Of a DNA stretch of 64,000 bases, positions 33,808-42,500 are shown piece by piece. Every line of letters starts with the position of its first letter. Positions within the stretch are counted from its first letter, which is position 1. A program made the translations under genes and the position numbers. The stretch comes from Pokkaliibacter plantistimulans (lineage in GTDB: Bacteria > Pseudomonadota > Gammaproteobacteria > Pseudomonadales > Balneatricaceae), in the NCBI RefSeq assembly GCF_046844695.1, contig NZ_CP177354.1, forward strand, positions 1,240,001 to 1,304,000. Reading direction: 5' to 3'. The notes under the pieces were generated by a model. It saw only the letters and a program-made list of their open reading frames with translations. It was not told where the DNA came from and searched no databases.

Positions 33808-34236
33808 ATGGCAGGTGGACTGCATCATGGTGATGATGATCTGGGTGAGAACCACGAGATCAACGTTACGCCCTTTATCGACGTCATTCTGGTGCTGCTG
33901 ATCATCTTCATGGTGGCAGCACCGCTGGCCACCGTCAGTGTCCCGGTGGATCTGCCTGCCTCGTCGGCACAACCCCAGCCTCATCCTGATAAACCCGTCT
34001 ATATCTCCATTCAGGCGGATCTGAGTGTCAGCGTCGGTGAAGAGAAGGTGCCGGAGCAGGGGCTGGGTGCCGTGCTGGATAAGGTGACCGCGAAGGATTA
34101 TCAGCAGCGCCTGTTTCTGCGTGCCGATAAAGGCGTGCCTTACGGTGAGCTGATGAAGGTCATGGATCAGCTGCGAACTGCGGGTTATCTGAAAATTGGC
34201 CTGGTGGGTCTGGAGACGGTCGGAAGCGCCCAATGA
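33808..34236 (+). CDS. exbD: TonB-system channel subunit ExbD
   Basis: The protein has 142 residues: one membrane segment with the essential Asp in NVTPFIDVILVLLIIFMV, then a periplasmic domain. It is the normal partner of ExbB and lies 2 bases after it. The next gene tonB overlaps by 4 bases (ATGA). Confidence 0.95.
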   Translation: MAGGLHHGDDDLGENHEINVTPFIDVILVLLIIFMVAAPLATVSVPVDLPASSAQPQPHPDKPVYISIQADLSVSVGEEKVPEQGLGAVLDKVTAKDYQQRLFLRADKGVPYGELMKVMDQLRTAGYLKIGLVGLETVGSAQ

Positions 34237-35090
34237 CAGAACCGCTGAACCCTTCCCCCGCAGCAGCCAGAGCTTCTGCGGTGCACAATCCCATGCCTGA
34301 AACCCAGCCGCCGCTGAGTCTGCGCCGTGCCAGTGCCTGGGGGCTGGGCCTGACGCTGGTGGCGGGAGTGCATCTGGCACTGTTGCTGCCACTGGTCAAA
34401 GCGGCCCCGCTGCCTGCCAATCCACCGGCGGCACCGGAAGCCATCATGATCGAGCTGGCGCCGATGCCAGAAGTGGTCAAGCCTGAGCCGGTCCCGGAAC
34501 CTGTCGTTGAGCCGGAGCCCGAACCGGAGCCACCACCGCCCGAGCCTGAACCCTTGCCTGAGCCACCGCCCCCTCCACCACCGGAGGTGAAGCCGGAAGT
34601 GGTCATTCCTCCGCCACCACCGCCCAAACCGAAGAAGGTGGAAAAAAAGGTAGAGAAGAAAGTCGAGAAGAAGGTAGAAAAGCCGAAGGAACAGCCACCG
34701 AAGAAAGAGCAGCCCAAAGCGGCTCCGCCTGCGGTACAGGATGCACCCCCGGCCACGCCAAAGGCGCCGAAGGCGGTGGACCCGGGTGAGCAGCAGCGAC
34801 GGGTGCAGGCACAGCGTAGCTGGCAGGGAGACCTGATGGCTCATCTGGCTAAGCACAAGCGTTATCCTCGTGCGGCCCGGGTAAGGCGTCAGGAAGGTGT
34901 GGTCTATGTCCGTTTTGTCATGGACCGTTCTGGCAAGGTGCTGAGTGCTTCACTGAAGACCTCGTCCGGTTTTGAATTGCTGGATGATGCCGCGCTGGAG
35001 CTGATCCAGCAGGCCAGTCCGCTACCGGCACCGCCTGACAGTATCCCCAATGAGCTGGTGGTGCCGATCGATTACAACCTGCGCCGCTAG
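34233..35090 (+). CDS. tonB: Energy-transducing protein TonB
   Basis: The protein has 285 residues. One membrane anchor (about 35-60) is followed by a Pro/Glu-rich periplasmic spacer (75-130) and a Lys/Val/Glu repeat (KKVEKKVEKK). The C-terminal TonB domain has HKRYPRAARVRRQEGVVYVRF and the final NELVVPIDYNLRR. It carries proton-motive energy from ExbBD to outer-membrane receptors. An intrinsic terminator ends the operon. Confidence 0.93.
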   Translation: MTEPLNPSPAAARASAVHNPMPETQPPLSLRRASAWGLGLTLVAGVHLALLLPLVKAAPLPANPPAAPEAIMIELAPMPEVVKPEPVPEPVVEPEPEPEPPPPEPEPLPEPPPPPPPEVKPEVVIPPPPPPKPKKVEKKVEKKVEKKVEKPKEQPPKKEQPKAAPPAVQDAPPATPKAPKAVDPGEQQRRVQAQRSWQGDLMAHLAKHKRYPRAARVRRQEGVVYVRFVMDRSGKVLSASLKTSSGFELLDDAALELIQQASPLPAPPDSIPNELVVPIDYNLRR

Positions 35091-35112
35091 ATTCTGGCCT
35101 ACGGCCAGCCCA

Positions 35113-35154
35113 CAACACCCTCGTCTGATCCGTCAGCGAGGGTGTTGTTGTTTT
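35113..35154 (+). terminator. Intrinsic terminator after tonB
   Basis: An 11-base perfect stem (35113-35123 with 35137-35147), with an additional small CTGA/TCAG pairing in the loop, is followed by TTGTTTT. Confidence 0.85.
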
Positions 35155-35591
35155 CGCCATAAGGATGGAGGCAGATTTAACCTCAGCAGGCAGGGTAGAA
35201 AGCTATACGCAATATGTATTTTTCAAAGAGTGGTCATAATCTGCCTTTAAAAAGGAATTTTTATAGTAAAGGTTGCTCAGGTGGAGAAAAAGACAGCAAT
35301 TTTAGCAATCTTCTGCTGCTGGAAAATCCGTATACTGACATCCGTCTTCAGAGCAACCCGCCCCGGCGGAACACTGAAGCTCAGGACTGGTCAGGGGCTC
35401 ACAAGGCACCATCCGACCCTTTCTCTCCACCCGGGAGACTGCAAGTTGGCTGAAGGATTGGTTATCACCGAACCGTCAGTAACTGGAAGAGCTACCCATT
35501 CTTTCCGAAGTCAGCGCGTCGTCTGTCGACGAGTCGAGTACCGAGCAGCGGGGCGCCACTTCAACTAACGGACAACACCAGGACATTCATC
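35155..35591 (+). promoter_or_regulatory. leuA upstream region, possible structured leader
   Basis: There is no believable gene in this 437-base gap. TATACT near 35331 could be a -10 box, without a clear -35 at 17 bases. After it come CTTCAG (35346-35351) and CTGAAG (35374-35379), which can pair around an inner CCGCC/GGCGG, and GGTTATCACCGAACC (near 35460). A long transcribed leader with stem-loops is plausible. I found no Leu-rich leader peptide of the enteric type. Confidence 0.35.
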
Positions 35592-37250
35592 ATGAGTTAC
35601 GACCATCGCAAATACCGCCCCGCACCTACCATCAACATGCCTGATCGTCAGTGGCCTAATCAGGTCATGACCAAGGCACCGCTATGGTGTGCGGTTGACC
35701 TACGCGATGGTAACCAGGCGCTGGTTGAGCCCATGACCGTTGCACAAAAGCTGCAGATGTGGGACCTGATGATGCGCATCGGTTTCAAACATGTGGAAGT
35801 GGGATTTCCGGCGGCCTCTCAGCCTGACTTCGACTTTGTCCGTGAACTGATCGACAACAACCTGATTCCCGAAGACGTGACCATTCAGGTGCTGGTTCAG
35901 GCTCGCGAAGACCTGATCGCCCGCACCTATCAGGCGCTGGAAGGTTCCAGACAGGCCATCGTGCACGTCTATAACTCGGTGAACCCGACTCAGCGTCAGT
36001 ACGTGTTCAACACTGACAAGGATGGCGTCAAAGCCATTGCGGTGCAGGGCGCACGCTGGGTGCGTGAGTATTCAAAACGTTATCCGCACACCGAGTGGAG
36101 CTTCCAGTATTCACCGGAAAGCTTCAGCAGCACCGAAGTCGATTTTGCGGTGGAAGTCTGTGATGCGGTGATTGATGAGTGGCGCGAAACCGGCCGTCCG
36201 ATGATCATCAACCTGCCTGCGACCGTCGAAGTGAGTACGCCTAACGTGTTCGCCGATCAGGTCGAATGGTTCTGCCGTAACCTGCGTGGCCGCAAGGATG
36301 TCAGCATTTCCATTCACACCCATAACGACCGTGGCTGCGGTGTTGCAGCGGCAGAGCTGGCCGTACTGGCGGGGGCTGATCGTATCGAGGGCACTCTGCT
36401 CGGCAACGGTGAGCGTACCGGCAACATGGATATCGTCACCATGGCGATGAATCTGTACAGCCAGGGCATTGATCCTGAACTGGATCTGTCTGACATGGAC
36501 GCCATCGTATCGACCGTCAGTGCCTGCACCCAGATTGCCCTTCATCCGCGTCATCCCTATGCGGGTGAACTGGTGTACACAGCCTTCTCCGGCAGCCATC
36601 AGGATGCGATCCGCAAGTCGCTGGCGGCCGAGAAACCTGATCACTACTGGGATGTGGCTTATCTGCCCATCGATCCTGCTGACCTCGGCCGCAGCTATGA
36701 GGCGGTGATCCGTATTAATAGCCAGTCAGGTAAAGGCGGCGTGACCTACCTCCTTGAGCGTGATCTTGGTTTGCAGTTGCCACGCTGGTTGCAGATCGAT
36801 TTCAGCCGCCGCGTTCAGGCCGAAGCCGAAGCGAGCTCCAGTGAGATCAGCCCGGATCAGATTCGCAGCCTGTTCGAGCGCCATTACCTGCAGCCTGCCC
36901 ATGGCTATCAGGTCAAGCGCTTCCAGCTGGATCAGGACCAGCAGGAAAGTCTGCGTGTTGAACTGCAGACGCCGAACGGCGCCGTACACATTGCCGGTGA
37001 AGGCGAAGGCGCCATCACCGCGCTGGCCAATGCCTGGGAGCGCGAAACCGGTATCCGTATCGACGTGCTGGATTACTCCGAGCATGCCTTGACCGAGGGC
37101 ACTGAGTCTCGCGCTGCTGCCTACATCCTGCTGGCAGTGGAAGGTCAGCGTATGTGCGGTGTAGCCATCGGTCGTGACGTGGTAAATGCATCCCTGCAGG
37201 CGGTCATCAACGCCGCTGCGCAGGTGCCTGCACTGCGTAAAATCGCCTGA
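35592..37250 (+). CDS. leuA: 2-isopropylmalate synthase (long form)
   Basis: This 552-residue protein is of the longer LeuA group. The catalytic TIM barrel spans about 30-310: DLRDGNQALVEPM at the start, the metal-binding ISIHTHNDRGCG, and EGTLLGNGERTGNMDIVTMAMN. The C-terminal regulatory domain (about 430-550), with LQTPNGAVHIAGEGEGAITALANA, normally binds leucine for feedback inhibition. It condenses acetyl-CoA with 2-oxoisovalerate in leucine synthesis. Transcribed alone, with a terminator downstream. Confidence 0.95.
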   Translation: MSYDHRKYRPAPTINMPDRQWPNQVMTKAPLWCAVDLRDGNQALVEPMTVAQKLQMWDLMMRIGFKHVEVGFPAASQPDFDFVRELIDNNLIPEDVTIQVLVQAREDLIARTYQALEGSRQAIVHVYNSVNPTQRQYVFNTDKDGVKAIAVQGARWVREYSKRYPHTEWSFQYSPESFSSTEVDFAVEVCDAVIDEWRETGRPMIINLPATVEVSTPNVFADQVEWFCRNLRGRKDVSISIHTHNDRGCGVAAAELAVLAGADRIEGTLLGNGERTGNMDIVTMAMNLYSQGIDPELDLSDMDAIVSTVSACTQIALHPRHPYAGELVYTAFSGSHQDAIRKSLAAEKPDHYWDVAYLPIDPADLGRSYEAVIRINSQSGKGGVTYLLERDLGLQLPRWLQIDFSRRVQAEAEASSSEISPDQIRSLFERHYLQPAHGYQVKRFQLDQDQQESLRVELQTPNGAVHIAGEGEGAITALANAWERETGIRIDVLDYSEHALTEGTESRAAAYILLAVEGQRMCGVAIGRDVVNASLQAVINAAAQVPALRKIA

Positions 37251-37423
37251 GGCAGGAACGCTTCGGCACAAGGCACACTTCACCCTGCCTGTGGCAGGTG
37301 AGACGCCAGTCAATATGCCAACAAGGAGGCGTGGTGCAGATCGGCAAGGCTGTGTACCAATGACCTCCAGATAAAGCTGAACATACAGCTGATGTAAAAA
37401 CAGGCCCCGGCCTGTGAAGACCA

Positions 37424-37463
37424 CAACAAGCGGGACGGCCTTGGCTCTCCCGCTTGTTGCTTT
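37424..37463 (+). terminator. Intrinsic terminator after leuA
   Basis: A 12-base perfect stem (37424-37435 with 37448-37459) is followed by CTTTCC. A second small hairpin CAGGCC/GGCCTG lies just upstream at 37401-37414. The gap 37251-37593 holds nothing else I can assign. Confidence 0.7.
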
Positions 37464-37593
37464 CCGGGCACTTGCCAGCAGGCTGCCGAGGCCCTATGAC
37501 AGACAGGGTGTGGCATGCTGGTTGCACTGTACAGTTCTGGCTGCAACGTGAACGTATCCGGATGGCTGCTCAGCGCACCCGGCTGGCCCGCTT

Positions 37594-38445
37594 ATGGAGA
37601 GCGACGTGAATAAACATCAGATCAGCATGCACCCGTCCCTGCTGGCAGGGACACAGGCGATGGTCGTCGACAGCAACCGTCACTATCCCCGCCATAGTCA
37701 TGACCAGTACGGCGTCGGGCTGATTCATCGCGGTGCCCAGCGCTCCGCCAGTGGCTTTGGCCGGGTAGAGGCAGGCCCCGGTGAACTGATTATGGTGAAT
37801 CCGGGAGAAGTGCATGATGGTGTGCCACTGGGCGAGGAAGGGCGTCAGTGGAGCATGCTGTATTTTGAGCCGTCGTTACTGCATGAGCTGGCCAGTGAGC
37901 TGGAGCTGCCGTTTTCTGCCGAAATCAGTCTGGTGCGACCTGTCGCACAGGATCAGCAGCTGCGGCAGCACTTTGTCCGGCTGTTCCGGCGTGTCACCTG
38001 TGTCCGGCAGGGCCAGCAGACACAAGTGGATGAAGCGGCTCGACTGGCAGCGGAAGAATGCGCCGTGACGACACTGGTCTATCTGCTCTCGCATCACAGT
38101 CAGGCGCGCCCGGTGCAGCCGGTATCTGCGACCGTGGAGCGGGCACGCCAGCGGCTGGCCGATGAGCCACTGCAGGCGCCTTCATTACAGGAGCTGGCCG
38201 CGATGGTGGGCGTCAGCCGCTTTAATCTGATCCGCAGTTTCAACAAGGCGCTGGGGCTGTCGCCCCATGCCTATCTGCTGCAGCAACGTCTGCATCTGGC
38301 CCGCCGTCTGCTGCTGCAGGGGCACAAGCCAGTGGACGCGGCGCTGCAGGCGGGCTTCGCCGACCAGAGCCATATGACCCGGCTGTTTCGGCGCCAGTAC
38401 GGGATTACACCTGGGCTGTATGGGCAGATCGGCAGCCAGCCCTGA
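37594..38445 (+). CDS. AraC-family regulator with cupin sensor
   Basis: The 283-residue protein has an N-terminal AraC-type cupin (YPRHSHDQYGVGLIHRG...GELIMVNPGEVHDG) and a C-terminal double helix-turn-helix (SLQELAAMVGVSRFNLIRSFNKALGLSPHAYLLQQRL). A GTG at 37606 with GGAG upstream is an alternative start. It lies 90 bases before an EamA exporter on the same strand, as in many amino-acid-exporter/regulator pairs. The inducer is unknown. Confidence 0.87.
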   Translation: MESDVNKHQISMHPSLLAGTQAMVVDSNRHYPRHSHDQYGVGLIHRGAQRSASGFGRVEAGPGELIMVNPGEVHDGVPLGEEGRQWSMLYFEPSLLHELASELELPFSAEISLVRPVAQDQQLRQHFVRLFRRVTCVRQGQQTQVDEAARLAAEECAVTTLVYLLSHHSQARPVQPVSATVERARQRLADEPLQAPSLQELAAMVGVSRFNLIRSFNKALGLSPHAYLLQQRLHLARRLLLQGHKPVDAALQAGFADQSHMTRLFRRQYGITPGLYGQIGSQP

Positions 38446-38534
38446 GTTCGCTCCTCTCCACCCTGCAATTTCATTCAAGACCCCCATCTTCCCGCTCTCT
38501 ACAGTGCCTCCATACCGAACCGGAGGAGAACACC

Positions 38535-39455
38535 ATGAACAGGTCGCAATTGAGTGGGTACAGCTATCTGACGCTGGCCATGATGATGGTCGGGAGTACG
38601 GTGATTGCCAGTCGTCTGATTGCCGCCGGGTTACCGCCCTTTACCGCAACGGCGGCACGATTTGCCATGGCCTTGCCGATCTTTCTGCTGCTGATGAAGC
38701 TGACCGCCACGCCCTGGCCACGCCCCCGTTGCCATGATGCCTGGGTGCTGATCTGTCAGGCAGGGGCGGGCAGTGTGGCCTACACAGTGCTGCTGATCAG
38801 CGGCATGGCGCACACGTCGGCCGCCAATGCCGGCGTGATCAGCGGCACCCTTCCGGCTGTTACCGGGCTGGTCGCCATGGTATTGCTGCGGGAGAAGCCG
38901 GGGCGCAGCACCTGGCTGGCGGTGGCTCTGAGCTCACTGGGGGTCATGCTGTTGCTGGTGCCTGCCCAACAGGGCTCCGTGCAGGCGGGCAGTCTTTACG
39001 GGGATGGGCTGATACTGGCGGCCATAGTCGCAGAGGCCCTGTTCATCCTGCTCAATCAACGTCTGCAGCAACCCATTCCCCCGCTGGCATTATCGACCCT
39101 GATGAGCGCATTGGGATTGCTGCTGACGGCGATACCGGCACTGGCCGAGCGACCCTGGACGCTGGCGCCCATGGCGCAGGCCTGGTGGGCAGTGCTGTAC
39201 TATGCCGTGGTGCCGACAGTGATGGGGTTCTGCCTGTGGTATGCCGGCAGCGCTCGTATTCGCGGCAGTGCCGCCGCGCCCTTTACTGCCGTTGCACCGC
39301 TGACCACGGTGCTGCTGGCGGCGCTGTGGCTGGACGAGCCGATCCTGCTCTGGCAGTGGCTGGGCATGGGCTGTGTACTGATGGCGATCCTGACGGGGCC
39401 GCTGCTGTCATGGTGCCAGCGCTCAGGCGAGCCTGTTCAGGCGCGCTATGAGTAA
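38535..39455 (+). CDS. DMT-superfamily (EamA) transporter
   Basis: This is a 306-residue inner-membrane protein with about ten helices in two EamA repeats (the first with TATAARFAMALPIF, the second with YYAVVPTVMGFCLWYAGSARI). Such proteins export amino acids or small metabolites by proton exchange. AGGAG lies just before the start. It is probably controlled by, and co-transcribed with, the upstream AraC gene. Confidence 0.87.
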   Translation: MNRSQLSGYSYLTLAMMMVGSTVIASRLIAAGLPPFTATAARFAMALPIFLLLMKLTATPWPRPRCHDAWVLICQAGAGSVAYTVLLISGMAHTSAANAGVISGTLPAVTGLVAMVLLREKPGRSTWLAVALSSLGVMLLLVPAQQGSVQAGSLYGDGLILAAIVAEALFILLNQRLQQPIPPLALSTLMSALGLLLTAIPALAERPWTLAPMAQAWWAVLYYAVVPTVMGFCLWYAGSARIRGSAAAPFTAVAPLTTVLLAALWLDEPILLWQWLGMGCVLMAILTGPLLSWCQRSGEPVQARYE

Positions 39456-39481
39456 AGCCGGATGGGCTGTCAGCCGTGGCG

Positions 39482-40747
39482 TCAGAGCCCGAGCGTCAGA
39501 CCATTCAGCGATATGCTGGTGGGTTGTCCGCTGAGCTGTTCAGCCAGCAGGGTGGCACTGCCGCAGGCCAGGGTAAAACCCAAAGCACCGTGACCGAGAT
39601 TCAGCCACAGGTTGCGCCAGCGGGTAGCGCCGATGACGGGCAGACCGGTCGGTGTTGCCGGGCGTAAGCCTGCCCAGCTGTGGGCCTGAGTAAAGTCTCC
39701 CGCCGCCGGGAAGCTGGCAGTGGCCTGCTGGCGCAGGCTCTGGATGCGCCGTGGGGTGATCAGGGTGTCCTGTACACCGATATCCACCATGGCCGCGACG
39801 CGCAGGCGTTGCGGCAGGGCGTCGGTCGCGGGCAGACGGGCATAGACCATTTTCCGTTCGTAGTCAGTCACGCTGATGTGCGGTGCGACTGCCTCTTCAG
39901 CCAGTGGCAGCGTCAGGCTGTAGCCTTTCAGCGGGTAAAGCGGCAGGTGTAAGCCGAGTGCTTTGGCCAGTTCATAACTGCCCATCCCGGCAGTCAGAAT
40001 ATAGTGATCCGCCTGCAACGGGCCGAGGTCCGTCTCAATCGCCTGAATCTGCCCGGCCTGCTGCGTCAGGGCGCTGACCGGGCATTGCTCCACCAGCCGG
40101 AAGCGGTTCTGTTGCTGCAGGTAGCCAAGTAGAGCCTGACAGAACAGATGGCAGTCACCGACCTCATCGCCCGGCGTAAAGATCGCCCCGCTCAGCTGCT
40201 CTGCCATGCCTGCCAGACTGGGCTCCAGCGCCAGCAGTTGCTGCCGGTTCAGCACCTGCTGACTGTCGGCTGCGACCCGACTGGCGGCGGCCCGGGAGAG
40301 GGCCTGCGGCTGCCGGTAGACCACCAGCTTGCCGTTACTGCGCCAGCTGAAATCCGCCAGAGGAGACTGCGCCTGCCAGGCATGCAACTGCTGCTGACTG
40401 AGCAAGGCCAGTTGTAGCAGCCGCTGGCCATTGCGCTGATTGACCGAGCGCCGGCAGGCGGCAAGGAAGGTGGCACACCAGCGCCACTGCTGCAGATCGA
40501 GCCGGGGGCGAAACGTCAGCGGGGCATCGCGGTTCAGCATCCAGCCCAGTGCTTGCAGCGGTACGCCGACATCGGCCAGTGGTGCTACATAACGGTAGCT
40601 GAGCTGGCCACCGTTGGCGTAGCTGGTGCCCATGCCGACCTCGCGGCAGGCTTCAACCAGAGTGACGCGGTGGCCGCGCTGCAGCAGGGCATAAGCGGTG
40701 GTCAGGCCGATAACGCCAGCACCGATGATCAGGCAATGTGAAGACAT
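39482..40747 (-). CDS. FAD-dependent D-amino-acid dehydrogenase/oxidase-like protein (DadA family)
   Basis: The protein has 421 residues from ATG 40747 (MSSHCLIIGAGVIGLTTAYAL). The FAD-binding GxGxxG is at the N-terminus, followed by GTSYANGGQLSYRYVAPLA, the DadA-type motif. The C-terminal part has WAGLRPATPTGLPVIG and LGHGALGFTLACGSA. It oxidises D-amino acids or related amines and passes electrons to the chain. It is divergent from a LysR gene that has an operator-like palindrome in the shared gap. Substrate is unknown; not clearly DadA itself. Confidence 0.83.
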   Translation of the reverse strand: MSSHCLIIGAGVIGLTTAYALLQRGHRVTLVEACREVGMGTSYANGGQLSYRYVAPLADVGVPLQALGWMLNRDAPLTFRPRLDLQQWRWCATFLAACRRSVNQRNGQRLLQLALLSQQQLHAWQAQSPLADFSWRSNGKLVVYRQPQALSRAAASRVAADSQQVLNRQQLLALEPSLAGMAEQLSGAIFTPGDEVGDCHLFCQALLGYLQQQNRFRLVEQCPVSALTQQAGQIQAIETDLGPLQADHYILTAGMGSYELAKALGLHLPLYPLKGYSLTLPLAEEAVAPHISVTDYERKMVYARLPATDALPQRLRVAAMVDIGVQDTLITPRRIQSLRQQATASFPAAGDFTQAHSWAGLRPATPTGLPVIGATRWRNLWLNLGHGALGFTLACGSATLLAEQLSGQPTSISLNGLTLGL

Positions 40748-40833
40748 GATGGGTGAGTGGGTTTCGTTGCTGAGAATGCAGCCATTCTGGCCAGCCGACG
40801 GCAGGCTGCCCAATGAATACTGCCACGCAGCTT

Positions 40834-40858
40834 ATAACCCAGAGTTATGGGCTATACT
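40834..40858 (+). promoter_or_regulatory. LysR-type palindrome with TATACT -10 box
   Basis: ATAAC-N5-GTTAT (40834-40848) is a perfect palindrome with a T-N11-A core. TATACT (40853-40858) follows 4 bases later on the LysR-gene strand. An autoregulated LysR gene often has its site just here. Confidence 0.55.
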
Positions 40859-40891
40859 GCCCGCCATCGTTGTTGTGGAGGCTTGCCGTCG

Positions 40892-41785
40892 ATGCGTTTG
40901 CGCCATATCGAGATTTTTCAGGCCATCATGCAAACCGGCTCGGTCAGCGGTGCTGCCCAGTTGCTGCATATCTCCCAGCCTGCGGTGACCAAGGCGCTGC
41001 AGCATGCTGAGCTGCAACTGGGCTTTGCGCTGTTTCAGCGGGTGAAGGGCAAGCTGGTGGCAACAGAAGAAGCGAAGACACTGGAGCCGGAGGTGGCGCA
41101 GGTCTTCGAGGCGCTGCGCCGGGTCCAGCAGCTGGCTCAGAATCTGCGCCAGCCTCTGGAGCGGCCGTTGCGGCTGCTGGTGATTCCCACGCTGGCGCAG
41201 TATCTGCTGCCGCAGGTGGTGCCGCTCTGGCATCAGCGCAGCCGCCAGCCGCTCAGCATTGCTACCCAGCACAGCCGGGAAATCGTGCAGAAGCTGGTGC
41301 TGCAGGAAGCCGACATCGGTATTACCTTTCACCCGGTGGCGCATCCCAATCTGCTGATGAAGCCCCTGCTGCAGGGGACATTGCGGGTTATTGCCAGTCC
41401 GGGGCAATGGACAGAACAGGAGCTGCAGCAGCCCTGCAGTCTGGCATCACTGGCCGGACAGAAGCTGATTGGCTTTGACAGCCATGATCCGATGAGCGGT
41501 CTGCTCAACAGCCATCTGCAGCAGCTGCAACCGCCACCGCAGATTCAGACCCGGGTGCAGAACTATCAGTTGGCCTGTGCGCTGGTGGAAGCCGGGCAGG
41601 GGCTGGCTATCGTTGATCCCTTCACGCTGATGGGCTCGCCGCTACCAAGTCGTGCACTGGAGCCGAGAATCAGCATTACCCTCTATGCCATGAGCCGTGC
41701 AGAAGAAGCGGATCAGCCCGGTATGCAGCTGTTGCTGGAATGCCTGACGCGGGTGGTGAAACCCGCGCTGGCCAGCACACTTTAA
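40892..41785 (+). CDS. LysR-family transcriptional regulator
   Basis: The protein has 297 residues from ATG 40892 with GGAGG upstream. The helix-turn-helix is FQAIMQTGSVSGAAQLLHISQPAVTKAL, followed by a substrate-binding domain. The ALL(H)ISQPAVTKAL pattern and the divergent FAD oxidase suggest an amine/amino-acid catabolic regulator. This is inference from position. Confidence 0.87.
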   Translation: MRLRHIEIFQAIMQTGSVSGAAQLLHISQPAVTKALQHAELQLGFALFQRVKGKLVATEEAKTLEPEVAQVFEALRRVQQLAQNLRQPLERPLRLLVIPTLAQYLLPQVVPLWHQRSRQPLSIATQHSREIVQKLVLQEADIGITFHPVAHPNLLMKPLLQGTLRVIASPGQWTEQELQQPCSLASLAGQKLIGFDSHDPMSGLLNSHLQQLQPPPQIQTRVQNYQLACALVEAGQGLAIVDPFTLMGSPLPSRALEPRISITLYAMSRAEEADQPGMQLLLECLTRVVKPALASTL

Positions 41786-41796
41786 CAGGGCCGTCA

Positions 41797-42462
41797 TCAA
41801 CCCAGAGGGGTCAGTTTGCCGCCGCGAGCCAGTGCTCGCTGATAGGCGGGCTGCTCACTGACCCGGCTGAGAAAACGGCCGATATGGGGGTAGTCACTGA
41901 GGTCTGCCCGGCTGCTGGCAGCCTGCAGGGGAAAGCTCATCTGGATATCCGCCCCGCTCAGTTGCTCGCCGGTAAACCACGGGCGTTGTGCCAGCGTGTC
42001 GTTGATCAGTGCCAGCTGTGGCAGCAAACGCGGCGTCAGGAAGATCTCCTGCACCTTGCTGCTCATACCCCGGGCGACCGGGCGAACAAAGAAGGGCATG
42101 GGGTTTTCAGGCATGCGGGTAAAGATCAGCTTCATCACCAGCAGCGGCATCAGCGAGCCTTCGGCAAAATGCAGCCAGTAGCGGTAGTCCAGCAGCGGCT
42201 GCCCCGAACCGGGGCGCAGACGTCCATCGTCATAGCGATCCAGCAGATATTCGATAATGGCACCGGACTCGGCGATCACCAGTTCACCGTCACTGATAAT
42301 CGGCGCCTTGCCCAGCGGGTGTATGGCCTTGAGACTGTCGGGAGCGGCCATGGTCTGGGGATCACGGCGGTAGAGGCGAATGTCGTAATCCAGCCCCAGC
42401 TCCTCCAGTAGCCACAGAATGCGCAGGGAGCGGGAGTTTTCCAGATGATGAACGATGATCAT
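41797..42462 (-). CDS. Glutathione S-transferase family protein
   Basis: The 221-residue protein has an N-terminal thioredoxin-like domain (NSRSLRILWLLEELGLDY, PLGKAPIISDGELVIAESGAIIEYL) and a helical C-domain ending DYPHIGRFLSRVSEQPAYQRAL. It is of the GstB/Ure2-like type with Ser12/Arg near the active site rather than the Cys10 type seen in gstA. Substrate unknown. Confidence 0.87.
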   Translation of the reverse strand: MIIVHHLENSRSLRILWLLEELGLDYDIRLYRRDPQTMAAPDSLKAIHPLGKAPIISDGELVIAESGAIIEYLLDRYDDGRLRPGSGQPLLDYRYWLHFAEGSLMPLLVMKLIFTRMPENPMPFFVRPVARGMSSKVQEIFLTPRLLPQLALINDTLAQRPWFTGEQLSGADIQMSFPLQAASSRADLSDYPHIGRFLSRVSEQPAYQRALARGGKLTPLG

Positions 42463-42500
42463 AAGGGATCCTTGTCAGGGTGATGGAAACCGACCGGTGC

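Noticed and set aside
34160..34756. Gly/Ser-rich minus-strand frame across tonB
   Set aside because: It is only the antisense reading of the Pro/Glu-rich TonB spacer; low complexity and no family features.
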